Notes: generated by a model from the letters alone, not told the origin. A DNA stretch of 7,102 nucleotides from DASXBA01 sp046729895 (GCA_046729895.1 JBKPHP010000107.1:1-7102); one strand, 5' to 3'. Positions 1 through 5,269 are shown, numbered from the stretch's first letter. Made by a program: numbers and translations.

Positions 1-105
1 GAGCGGGAGCTGGGTAGCCCTGTAGACGACGCCCATGCCGCCGCTGGCGGCCACGCCTTCGATGCGACAGCCGGCGAAGGTCGAGTCCAGGCCGATCTCC
101 GACAT
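1..105 (-). CDS. Serine/threonine protein kinase, N-terminal 35 residues (runs off left edge)
   Basis: Reading leftward from the ATG at 105-103, 35 codons stay open to the window edge and begin MSEIGLDSTFAGCRIEG. Residues 14-31 read as the first strand and glycine-rich loop of a bacterial Hanks-type (PknB-like) kinase, ending GGMGVVYRATQL. This loop binds ATP phosphates; the family phosphorylates Ser/Thr of cytosolic targets and often has a transmembrane segment and sensor domain further on, which cannot be seen here. The loop reads AASGGMG where the usual form is G-x-GGMG, so the first glycine is Ala. An in-frame TGA lies 15 codons upstream and no other ATG or GTG start intervenes, so this start is favoured, although no good Shine-Dalgarno precedes it. 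The catalytic Lys, HRD and DFG motifs would lie outside the window, so activity cannot be judged. Confidence 0.8.
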   Translation of the reverse strand, partial: MSEIGLDSTFAGCRIEGVAASGGMGVVYRATQLPL

Positions 106-208
106 CCCGAGGAGTGTGACGGACCCGCGCCGTTTCGGCTCGTTCCGTGCTCAGCACCCGCTCAGGCTGTTGCGCAGCGCGGCTGGGATGTCGGCACGGT
201 GGCAATCT

Positions 209-226
209 GCACCCCGCTGGGGGTGC
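209..226. repeat. Perfect 7-bp stem-loop between thiolase remnant and kinase
   Basis: GCACCCC, a 4-nt loop and GGGGTGC form a perfect hairpin 19 nt beyond the stop of the thiolase remnant and about 100 nt upstream of the kinase start (both minus strand). No T-run follows on the minus strand, so an ordinary intrinsic terminator is not well supported. It could be an operator for the kinase or a weak terminator; the right arm plus its flank (GGGTGCTAA, 221-229) resembles one half of a CIRCE operator, but the other half and the spacing do not fit. Confidence 0.4.
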
Positions 227-244
227 TAAGTGCCTTTCTAGGCC

Positions 245-622
245 CTACCGAGCCTCCACGACCATCGCTATTCCCCCGGCGATGCACACGGAGGCGTCCC
301 CAATCCCGATCGCGTGGCTCGTCTCGGCGGTCGCCTCCATGCCCGAGCCGCATAACCGGTTGACCGTGACCCCGGGGACCCTCGTGGGTAGGCCGGCGAG
401 CAGGACCGCCATCTGCGCGACATTGCGGTTCTCCTCACCCGCGCCGTTGGCGTTGCCGAAGAACACCTCGTCGATACGCTCGGCGTCGAGGGCCGGGCTG
501 CGCTGGGCGAGCTCGCCGACCACGCGCGCGGCCAGATCATCAGGGCGGACCCCCGCGAGCGCACCGCCGTAGCGCCCCGTTGGGGTGCGCACCGCGTCGA
601 CGATGTAGACCTCGGCGGTCAT
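245..622 (-). pseudogene. Truncated thiolase (acetyl-CoA acetyltransferase family), N-terminal fragment
   Basis: The 125-residue product starts AEVYIVDAVRTPTGRYGG, the classic thiolase N-terminus, and continues through DEVFFGNANGAGEENRNVAQ to NRLCGSGMEA, which holds the acyl-accepting nucleophile (Cys91). It reaches the AGG segment (residues 115-117) and then stops at a TAG. Thiolases are about 390-400 residues; the C-terminal half with the GHP His and the second CxG Cys is absent. No continuation is visible in other minus-strand frames before the kinase start at 105, so a simple frameshift does not explain the loss. Family role: thiolytic cleavage or Claisen condensation of acyl-CoAs (beta-oxidation, acetoacetyl-CoA formation). 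The fragment could not do this as known. The frame is open upstream to 856, but homology begins at the ATG at 622, with a GGAG about 11 nt upstream. It is probably a decaying remnant, although the remaining frame is intact. Confidence 0.75.
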
Positions 623-725
623 CAGGCGGCGGGCTCCAGGATGACTGAGCCAATTCAGCCGTCGACGCGGGCGCCAGGCGCGGCGCCGGCCGGTCTGACC
701 ACGGCTGCTGCCACCATGCCCGGCC

Positions 726-1070
726 ATGAGCCGCATCCCGCCGGGCACGCAGCCAACCGAGGACAGGCCCCCGACCATGGTGCTGGGCCCCGCGTCGGCC
801 GACGCGGCCCGCGGCCGCCGGGCGGCGCTGGTAGTCGTCGTGGGCCTGGGGATCACGGCCGCGCTCGGCGGCTATTTCCTGGGACGCTCCGGGGGTGAGG
901 ACCTCGACGCCGCCCGGTCGGCCGGGGCTGCCGAAGGGAGGCACGTGGCCACCGCCGGGCGCACCCGGGCCGGCTACAGGGAGGGCTTCGCGGTGGGGGA
1001 GCGGGCCGGCTACAGGCAGGCGTTCCGCAGGGAGTACAGAGCCGCGTACAAGCAGGCCGGAGGGCCATGA
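726..1070 (+). CDS. Small single-span membrane protein with aromatic tetrad-repeat tail
   Basis: I do not recognise a named family. The 114-residue product has a short polar N-terminus (1-32), one strong transmembrane helix (about 33-53, AALVVVVGLGITAALGGYFL), and a basic, exposed tail. Basic RGRR before the helix and acidic GGEDLD after it favour N-in, C-out topology. From residue 83 the tail is a tetrapeptide repeat of small residue, aromatic, x, x: GYRE-GFAV-GERA-GYRQ, then three more units to residue 110. Tyr or Phe fall at 84, 88, 96, 100, 104 and 108, and Gly or Ala at most intervening four-step positions back to residue 63. Such a stretch could form a helix with one small face and an adjacent aromatic face. 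Its stop overlaps the ATG of the next gene (ATGA at 1067-1070), and that gene has the same architecture. GC-rich third positions support coding. An internal ATG at 777, with AGG 10 nt upstream, is a possible alternative start (97 residues). Confidence 0.65.
   Translation: MSRIPPGTQPTEDRPPTMVLGPASADAARGRRAALVVVVGLGITAALGGYFLGRSGGEDLDAARSAGAAEGRHVATAGRTRAGYREGFAVGERAGYRQAFRREYRAAYKQAGGP
972..1055 (+). repeat. Region encoding seven small-aromatic tetrapeptide units
   Basis: Codons 83-110 of the 726-1070 gene encode seven consecutive four-residue units. The first position is Gly or Ala in six of seven units (Glu in one), and the second is Tyr or Phe in six of seven (Glu in one). At DNA level the 12-nt units are not identical, but the GGCTACAGG core recurs at 971-979 and 1007-1015, suggesting ancient internal duplication under protein-level selection. 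Confidence 0.6.
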
Positions 1071-1582
1071 GGGCCGCGACTGTCAGCGTCGCCGTGGTGC
1101 TCATCACCGTGCTGCTCGGCTTGACCGGGTTCGGGATCGGGCGCGCCAGCAGGACGTCCGGCTCCGAGGCGAATCAGGCTCGGGAAAGCACCCGGGCCGA
1201 GGCGGCACGCGACGCCAGGCGGTTGGCCTTCATCCGCGGCCGCCGGCGGGGGCTCGCCGCCGGTACGAAGAAGGGCCGAGAGCTCGGCGGGAAGGCCGGC
1301 GAGCGGGGCGGGCTCGCCGCGGGCCAGCAGGCCGCCGCCGGTCGAGCGACCGCCGGCTCGACTACGACGGACCAGGAAACTGGCGGCGGCTCCACTGGCC
1401 CCTCCGGCTCGAGCGGATCCTCCGGCTCGACCGGGTCGACCGGGGGCAGCGGCACGACGGGCGGCACCACCCATGGCACGCCGTCGGTCGACAGCCCGGA
1501 GGGGAAGCGGCTGCTGAAGACGCAGCCGGAGTGCCGCGACCATCCACCGCCGCCGGACTACCACGGCCCGGTCCAGTGCTAG
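1067..1582 (+). CDS. Membrane-anchored glycine-tetrad protein with Gly/Ser linker
   Basis: I do not recognise a named family. The 171 residues show, in order: an N-terminal hydrophobic helix (about 3-25, a membrane anchor or uncleaved signal; no lipobox Cys); a charged segment (31-53); a polar glycine tetrad in which Gly recurs exactly every fourth residue at 58, 62, 66, 70, 74, 78, 82 and 86 (GRRR-GLAA-GTKK-GREL and so on), with Ala holding the same register at 46, 50, 54, 90 and 94; a Gly/Ser/Thr linker (about 105-138); and a Pro-rich C-terminus with Cys156 and Cys171, which could form a disulfide if exported. The start overlaps the previous stop by ATGA, with GGAGGG at 1059-1064, so translational coupling is likely. 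The shared four-residue Gly period and single anchor suggest it is a divergent relative or partner of the upstream protein. A role in the cell envelope is inference. Confidence 0.7.
   Translation: MRAATVSVAVVLITVLLGLTGFGIGRASRTSGSEANQARESTRAEAARDARRLAFIRGRRRGLAAGTKKGRELGGKAGERGGLAAGQQAAAGRATAGSTTTDQETGGGSTGPSGSSGSSGSTGSTGGSGTTGGTTHGTPSVDSPEGKRLLKTQPECRDHPPPPDYHGPVQC
1238..1324 (+). repeat. Region encoding eight glycines at exact four-residue spacing
   Basis: Codons 58-86 of the 1067-1582 gene give Gly at every fourth position eight times without a break, with mostly charged or small residues between. Membrane glycine zippers have hydrophobic residues between the glycines; here Arg, Lys and Glu dominate, so a soluble or surface-binding helix is more likely than a membrane-spanning one. 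Confidence 0.65.
1388..1480 (+). repeat. Low-complexity Gly/Ser/Thr linker coding segment
   Basis: This stretch encodes a flexible Gly/Ser/Thr-rich linker (about residues 108-138). TCCGGCTCGA occurs at 1403-1412 and 1421-1430, followed by related GGTCGACCGG repeats, so the linker probably grows and shrinks by short-repeat slippage. Confidence 0.6.
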
Positions 1583-1610
1583 AACGCCCGCTGCCAAGAT
1601 GTAGCGGAGC

Positions 1611-2984
1611 ATGGGTCACGCCGCCGCCAACGGTCTGCCGCCGGGCCCACACCTCCCGCGCTGGCTTCAGACGGCCGGCTTCATCTTCCAGCCCGCCCGC
1701 TGGGTAGACGCGAACCGCCGCCGCTACGGCGACGTGGTCACATTCCGGACCCTGTTCGACTCCTGCTTCGTGATGGTCTTCGACCCCGACCTCGTCAAGC
1801 AGGTGTTCCGCGGAAAGCCCGACCAGCTGAGGGCGGGCGAGGCCAATGCGGTCCTGGGCCCGGTGGTGGGCGAGCACTCGCTGCTCCTGCTCGACGGCGC
1901 CGAGCACCTGCGCGAGCGAAAGCTCCTGCTGCCGCCGTTCCACGGCGAGCGCATGCGCGCCTATGAGGAGGTCATGCGGGAGGCGGCCGACCGCGCCATC
2001 GAGTCCTGGCCGGTCGCGCAGGCGTTCCCGCTGCTGCCCTCGATGCAATCGGTCACGCTCGACGTGATCCTCCGCGCCGTCTTCGGTGTCGAGGAAGGAC
2101 CGCGGCTGGAGGAGCTCAAGCGCCGCATAAGGACGCTGATCGACCCGACCTCGAGCCGCTTCGGCCTGCTGGTCTTCGCCCTCAGCGGGGGCCGCATCGG
2201 CACCGGCGCGGGCGAGCGCTTCGAGCAGCAACGCGCGGCGGTGGACGAGCTGATCTACGAGGAGATCGCCCGCCGCCGCGACGCCATCGACCTGGAGCAG
2301 CGCGAGGACGTCTTCTCGATGCTGCTACTGGCGCGGGACGAGCAAGGCGAGGCGATGACCGACCGCGAGCTGCGGGACGAGCTCGTCACCCTGCTGGTGG
2401 CCGGGCACGAGACGACGGCCACCGGCCTGGCCTGGGCGTTCGAGCTCTTGATGCGCAACCACGAGGCTGTGGAGCGGCTGCGCGCGTCGCTCGCGGCCGG
2501 CGACGGGGCCTACCTGGACGCGGTGGTCAAGGAGTCGCTGCGCGTGAAGCCGGTGATCTCCGGGGTCGGGCGGAAGGTTCGCGAGCGGCCGTTCGAGCTG
2601 GGCGACTACGAGATACCGGTCGGCATCGAGATCAACCCGTCGATCGCGGCGATCCACCGTCGCGCCGACCGCTACGACGACCCCCGCTCCTTCCGCCCCG
2701 AGCGCTTCCTCGGCGACGACGCCCCCGACACCTACACCTGGCTGCCCTTCGGCGGCGGAACCCGGCGCTGCATCGGGGCGAGCTTCGCGATCTTCGAGAT
2801 GAACGTGGTGATCCGGCGCGTGATGGAGCGAGCCGACCTCCGCGCCGCGGACCGCCGCCCCGACAAGGGCATCCGCAGGGGAATTACCTTCGTCCCCAGG
2901 CGCGGGGCACGCGCGGTGATGCGCGAGGCGCCGAGGCCGGCCGAGGCGCCGAGCCTAGTAGCCGCATCCCCTTCGCCTCACTAG
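1611..2984 (+). CDS. Cytochrome P450 monooxygenase
   Basis: This is a complete 457-residue P450, a heme-thiolate enzyme that activates O2 to hydroxylate or otherwise oxidise organic substrates with electrons from a ferredoxin or flavoprotein partner. Key motifs in order: N-terminal LPPGPHLPR proline-rich hinge (9-17); C-helix HLRER (99-103) contacting the heme propionate; I-helix AGHETT (264-269) for O2 activation; K-helix ESLR (308-311, the ExxR pair); FRPERF (361-366); and the heme loop FGGGTRRCIG (380-389) with Cys387 as iron ligand. There is no N-terminal membrane anchor, so it is a soluble bacterial type. Sequence flavour (AGHETT, HLRERKLLLPPFHGERM) recalls the mycobacterial CYP135/138-like, CYP4-related group, but family assignment and substrate cannot be fixed from sequence alone. 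No redox partner gene is nearby. The start at 1611 is the only in-frame ATG before residue 55; GGAG at 1606-1609 is too close to be an ideal ribosome site. The last 20 or so residues are an Ala/Pro-rich tail outside the P450 fold. Confidence 0.95.
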   Translation: MGHAAANGLPPGPHLPRWLQTAGFIFQPARWVDANRRRYGDVVTFRTLFDSCFVMVFDPDLVKQVFRGKPDQLRAGEANAVLGPVVGEHSLLLLDGAEHLRERKLLLPPFHGERMRAYEEVMREAADRAIESWPVAQAFPLLPSMQSVTLDVILRAVFGVEEGPRLEELKRRIRTLIDPTSSRFGLLVFALSGGRIGTGAGERFEQQRAAVDELIYEEIARRRDAIDLEQREDVFSMLLLARDEQGEAMTDRELRDELVTLLVAGHETTATGLAWAFELLMRNHEAVERLRASLAAGDGAYLDAVVKESLRVKPVISGVGRKVRERPFELGDYEIPVGIEINPSIAAIHRRADRYDDPRSFRPERFLGDDAPDTYTWLPFGGGTRRCIGASFAIFEMNVVIRRVMERADLRAADRRPDKGIRRGITFVPRRGARAVMREAPRPAEAPSLVAASPSPH

Positions 2985-2985
2985 C

Positions 2986-3007
2986 TGTCGATAGCGACGC
3001 ATCGACA
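2986..3007. repeat. 7-bp stem-loop just after the P450 stop
   Basis: TGTCGAT (2986-2992), an 8-nt loop and ATCGACA (3001-3007) form a perfect inverted repeat immediately downstream of the P450 stop. There is no T-run, so it is at best a weak terminator or mRNA-end stabilising hairpin; chance cannot be excluded. Confidence 0.35.
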
Positions 3008-3068
3008 TGCGGGCGCCGAGGCGGCGGGCGCCGGCTGGCAATGCGCGCGCCGATACAGGAGCATCGTC

Positions 3069-3072
3069 GGAG
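3069..3072 (+). promoter_or_regulatory. Ribosome binding site deciding the methyltransferase start
   Basis: GGAG lies 9 nt before the ATG at 3082. No comparable Shine-Dalgarno sits before the upstream in-frame ATG at 3007, so this site supports the shorter protein. Confidence 0.5.
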
Positions 3073-3081
3073 CGACTCCCC

Positions 3082-3861
3082 ATGGGTGAGCTGGTCTTCG
3101 ACGAGGAGATGGGCAAGCAGCTCGAGGCGCTCTATCGCGTCGGCGACGCAGTACGTCGCCGCCGGCTCGTGCGACGCGCGCTCGGCGCCGCGCGTGGCGA
3201 GCGGATCGTCGACGTTGGTTGCGGTCCCGGCTTCTACTGCGCCGAGCTGCTGGAGGAGGTCGGCCCCGAGGGGACGATCGTCGGTCTCGACAACAGCCCC
3301 CAGATGCTCACGCTGGCCACGCGCCGCTGCAAGGGACACGACAACGTCGAGTTCCACGAAGCCGATGCCACCTCGCTGTCGGTGGAGGACGCGAGCTTCG
3401 ATGGCGCCTTGTGCGTCCAGGTCCTCGAGTACGTCGAGGACGCGACTGTTGCGCTGGAGGAGCTGCACCGCGCGCTGCGTCCAGGCGGTCGCCTCGTCGT
3501 CTGGGACGTCGACTGGTCGACGGTCTCCTGGCACTCGGCCGACCCGGACCGGATGCGGCGGGTGCTGGAGGCCTTCGACGAGCACCTCGCCCATCGCGAG
3601 CTACCCCGCACGCTCGCGTCCCGCTTGCGGTCCGTGGGGTTTCAGGACGTGGAGGTGGAGGGGCACAGCTTCGCGACCGCCGACTTCGACCCCGACACCT
3701 ACGGCGCCTCGATAACGCCGGTGATCGAGGGCTTCGTCGCCGGTCGCAAGGGGGTGAGCGAGGACGAGGCTCGGGCCTGGGCCACGGAGCAGCGGGAGCT
3801 GGGCGACCTGGGCAGGTTCTTCTTCGCCTGCCTCCAGTTCTGCTTCACCGGCAAGCGATAG
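3082..3861 (+). CDS. Class I SAM-dependent methyltransferase
   Basis: The 259-residue soluble enzyme transfers a methyl group from S-adenosylmethionine to an unidentified small-molecule acceptor. It has a Rossmann-like fold: motif I RIVDVGCGPGFY (41-52) binds SAM, Asp70 at the end of strand 2 (VGLD) should contact the ribose, EADATSL (93-99) the adenine, then LCVQVLEYVED (110-120) as strand 4, and LRPGGRLVVWD (132-142), the hallmark of Methyltransf_11/25-type domains. The C-terminal half (about 145-259) probably forms the substrate lid and is not diagnostic; UbiE/arsenite-methyltransferase-like relatives share this plan. The frame is open from an ATG at 3007, but ATG 3082 is preferred: GGAG at 3069-3072 sits 9 nt upstream, and the 25 extra residues are Arg/Ala-rich and unlike the family. 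It is codirectional with the P450, 97 nt downstream, so it may be co-transcribed as a tailoring pair, though not tightly coupled. Confidence 0.9.
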   Translation: MGELVFDEEMGKQLEALYRVGDAVRRRRLVRRALGAARGERIVDVGCGPGFYCAELLEEVGPEGTIVGLDNSPQMLTLATRRCKGHDNVEFHEADATSLSVEDASFDGALCVQVLEYVEDATVALEELHRALRPGGRLVVWDVDWSTVSWHSADPDRMRRVLEAFDEHLAHRELPRTLASRLRSVGFQDVEVEGHSFATADFDPDTYGASITPVIEGFVAGRKGVSEDEARAWATEQRELGDLGRFFFACLQFCFTGKR

Positions 3862-3942
3862 ACCAGGCCTCGTGGCATCTCGCTGAGCGCGCCTAAAAGG
3901 GGATCGATCTGTGGACCCGCCGATGGAGGGCGTCAACGAGCG

Positions 3943-3990
3943 TTGAACGTCCATTTGACCACGCCATGAGGGGGTCATATGGACGTTCGA
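3943..3990. repeat. Long inverted repeat (16-bp arms, one mismatch) between methyltransferase and ATPase
   Basis: GAACGTCCATTTGACC (3945-3960) pairs with GGTCATATGGACGTTC (3973-3988) at 15 of 16 positions across a 12-nt loop, and TT/GA flanks (3943-3944 and 3989-3990) can add a wobble and an A-T pair. It ends 84-129 nt after the methyltransferase stop and 53 nt before the ATPase start. The left arm overlaps a second, alternative palindrome, TCAACG-AG-CGTTGA (3933-3946), so two mutually exclusive hairpins are possible. No T-run follows, so a standard intrinsic terminator is doubtful; a regulator site, mRNA-processing hairpin or relic of a mobile element remain open. Confidence 0.7.
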
Positions 3991-3997
3991 GTCAGGA

Positions 3998-4024
3998 TAC
4001 GCCAGATCTGGCGCATGATGCGTC
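3998..4024 (-). repeat. Composite palindrome upstream of the ATPase (left copy of flanking inverted repeat)
   Basis: The segment contains the perfect 14-bp palindrome CGCCAGATCTGGCG (4000-4013) overlapping CGCAT-G-ATGCG (4012-4022). Its reverse complement matches 5242-5268, downstream of the ATPase, at 22 of 27 positions. Another GGCGCAT half-site follows at 4031-4037. It lies directly upstream of, and its extra half-site overlaps, the proposed -10 element of the ATPase, so binding by a dimeric regulator would be expected to block transcription. Confidence 0.65.
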
Positions 4025-4036
4025 TTGACCGGCGCA

Positions 4037-4042
4037 TAGAAT
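4037..4042 (+). promoter_or_regulatory. Possible -10 element of a leaderless ATPase transcript
   Basis: TAGAAT matches the TANNNT actinobacterial -10 consensus and sits 6 nt before the GTG at 4049, so transcription could begin at that codon. There is no Shine-Dalgarno before either GTG (4043 or 4049), which fits a leaderless message. A -35 box at proper spacing is not evident; TTGACC at 4025-4030 is too close to serve. Confidence 0.35.
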
Positions 4043-5227
4043 GTGACCGTGAGCCGCCAACGCAGCGCCGACCTGTTTCCCACGGACCAGCCGATCCCGG
4101 CGAGCCAGATGATCGGCCGCGCGTCGGACGTGCGCGAGGTCGCGGGCGCGCTCGCGGGAGGCGCGAGTGTGGTGATCGCGGGTCCCAGGCGGACCGGCAA
4201 GACGAGCGTCTGCGATGCGGTGATGGGCCGGCTCGCGCGCCGCGGCTTCTACACGGTGGCGGTCGATCTCTTTCGGATCGCCACGGCGGCGGAGCTGGCG
4301 GAGGCGCTGGTGGCGAAGGCGGTGTCGAACCGGTCGGCGCTGCGGCGCATCGTGTATCGGACGCGTCGCGCGGGTCGCCTCCTCGCCGATGCCGCCGAGA
4401 CGTCGGCGGTCGTGACGTCGAAGGCGCAGCTGGGCGAGGAGCTCGAGGTCGCCTTCCGTCCGGGGCTCGCCGATCGCGACCCCGATCGCTATCTCGACTA
4501 CGCGCTCGAGCTACCCGGCCGCATCGGGGAAGCGGACGGCAAGCGGGCGGTCGTCTTCTTCGATGAGTTCCAGGAGATCGCCAGCCCCCAGAAGCCCTAC
4601 GGCGATCCCGACCGCCTCACGAAGCGGATGCGGGCGATCTTCCAGCGCTCCACCGACGTCAGCTACCTCTTCGCGGGCAGCCTCGAGCACCTGATGCGCG
4701 ATCTGTTCACGCCGACCCACCGCGCGCTGCACCAGTTCGGTGGCTTTCACGACCTCCGCCCGATCGAGAGCGAGGACTGGGCCGCGGGCCTCCGGGAGCG
4801 CTTCGCGGCCGACGGCTGCACGGTCGACGATCGAGCGCTGGATCGCCTGATCGAGTACGGCGAGCTGCATCCGCGCAGCACCATGCTGATCGCCCAGAAG
4901 TCTCACCTGACGACCGTGGAGCTGGAGACCACCTCGGTGGACCTGGGCGTCGTGGAGCAGGGCTTCCTCGCTGCCCTTGCGAGCGACCGGATCAGCCACG
5001 AGCAGACATTGGAGCGGATCAGACGGCTGCACAAGCTCGGGCTGGTGATCGCCGAGCGGCTCGCGCGAGGGGAACCCGTGTATACGAAGCTGGCGCGGGG
5101 TGCCGTGCGCCGAGCGCTCGAGGCACTTCGTGACGCCGCGATCATCGAAAGCCAGGGCCGCGGCCGCTGGCGTTTCACCAACCCCCTCTTCAGGCGCTAC
5201 TTGCTGACAGTGGGTCCCTTTGACTAG
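4043..5227 (+). CDS. AAA+ ATPase, ATPase_2/archaeal-ATPase-like, with C-terminal winged helix
   Basis: The 394-residue soluble P-loop protein (numbered from GTG 4043) has LFPTDQPIPASQMIGR (11-26) as the entry to the fold; Walker A GPRRTGKTS (47-55, Lys53); Walker B VVFFDEFQEI (170-179, Asp174 and Glu175); a sensor-1-like strand YLFAGSLEHLM (208-218, Ser213); and RALHQFGGFHDLRPI (227-241), a phrase typical of the archaeal ATPase/ATPase_2 group. The region from about 310 to 390 is helical, ending in IIESQGRGRWRFTNPLFRRYL, which looks like a winged helix that may bind DNA. These ATPases are STAND/ORC-like and mostly of unknown role; some lie in defence or mobile loci. The gene stands alone: 181 nt follow the methyltransferase and it converges on the response regulator. 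It is bracketed by inverted copies of a composite palindrome, which suggests self-regulation or a mobile unit. The true start may be GTG 4049 (MSRQRS...), judged from the -10-like element; no ribosome site is visible. Confidence 0.85.
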   Translation: MTVSRQRSADLFPTDQPIPASQMIGRASDVREVAGALAGGASVVIAGPRRTGKTSVCDAVMGRLARRGFYTVAVDLFRIATAAELAEALVAKAVSNRSALRRIVYRTRRAGRLLADAAETSAVVTSKAQLGEELEVAFRPGLADRDPDRYLDYALELPGRIGEADGKRAVVFFDEFQEIASPQKPYGDPDRLTKRMRAIFQRSTDVSYLFAGSLEHLMRDLFTPTHRALHQFGGFHDLRPIESEDWAAGLRERFAADGCTVDDRALDRLIEYGELHPRSTMLIAQKSHLTTVELETTSVDLGVVEQGFLAALASDRISHEQTLERIRRLHKLGLVIAERLARGEPVYTKLARGAVRRALEALRDAAIIESQGRGRWRFTNPLFRRYLLTVGPFD

Positions 5228-5241
5228 AAGTGCCGCTTCAC

Positions 5242-5269
5242 GGCGCATAATGCGCCAATTCTGGCGCAT
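5242..5269 (+). repeat. Composite palindrome downstream of the ATPase (right copy of flanking inverted repeat)
   Basis: GGCGCAT-A-ATGCGCC (5242-5256) overlaps the perfect 8-4-8 palindrome ATGCGCCA-ATTC-TGGCGCAT (5250-5269), giving three alternating half-sites. It begins 14 nt after the ATPase stop and ends 12 nt before the end of the convergent response regulator gene. Read on the plus strand it matches the reverse complement of 3998-4024 at 22 of 27 positions. Either hairpin could act as a bidirectional terminator between the convergent genes, but no T-run is present on either side, and the presence of the same element upstream of the ATPase argues for a protein-binding or element-end role. 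Confidence 0.7.

Noticed and set aside
206..229. True CIRCE operator
   Set aside because: Only the right half fits; the left half matches poorly and the spacer is 6 nt instead of 9.
245..856. Full 203-residue open frame including 78 residues upstream of the thiolase homology
   Set aside because: The upstream part is low-complexity Arg/Pro/Gly translation with no thiolase similarity; homology begins precisely at the ATG at 622.
1362..2231. 289-residue minus-strand open frame opposite the start of the P450 gene
   Set aside because: It overlaps a P450 with all diagnostic motifs on the plus strand; its His/Gln/Arg-rich composition is typical of a shadow frame in GC-rich DNA.
3007..3081. N-terminal extension of the methyltransferase from ATG 3007
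   Set aside because: It has no ribosome site, Arg/Ala-rich non-family sequence, and overlaps the post-P450 hairpin; ATG 3082 has GGAG at proper spacing.
3933..4037. CRISPR array or tRNA gene in the palindrome-rich spacer
   Set aside because: There are no regularly spaced direct repeats with unique spacers, and no cloverleaf with a T-loop or anticodon arm can be drawn.
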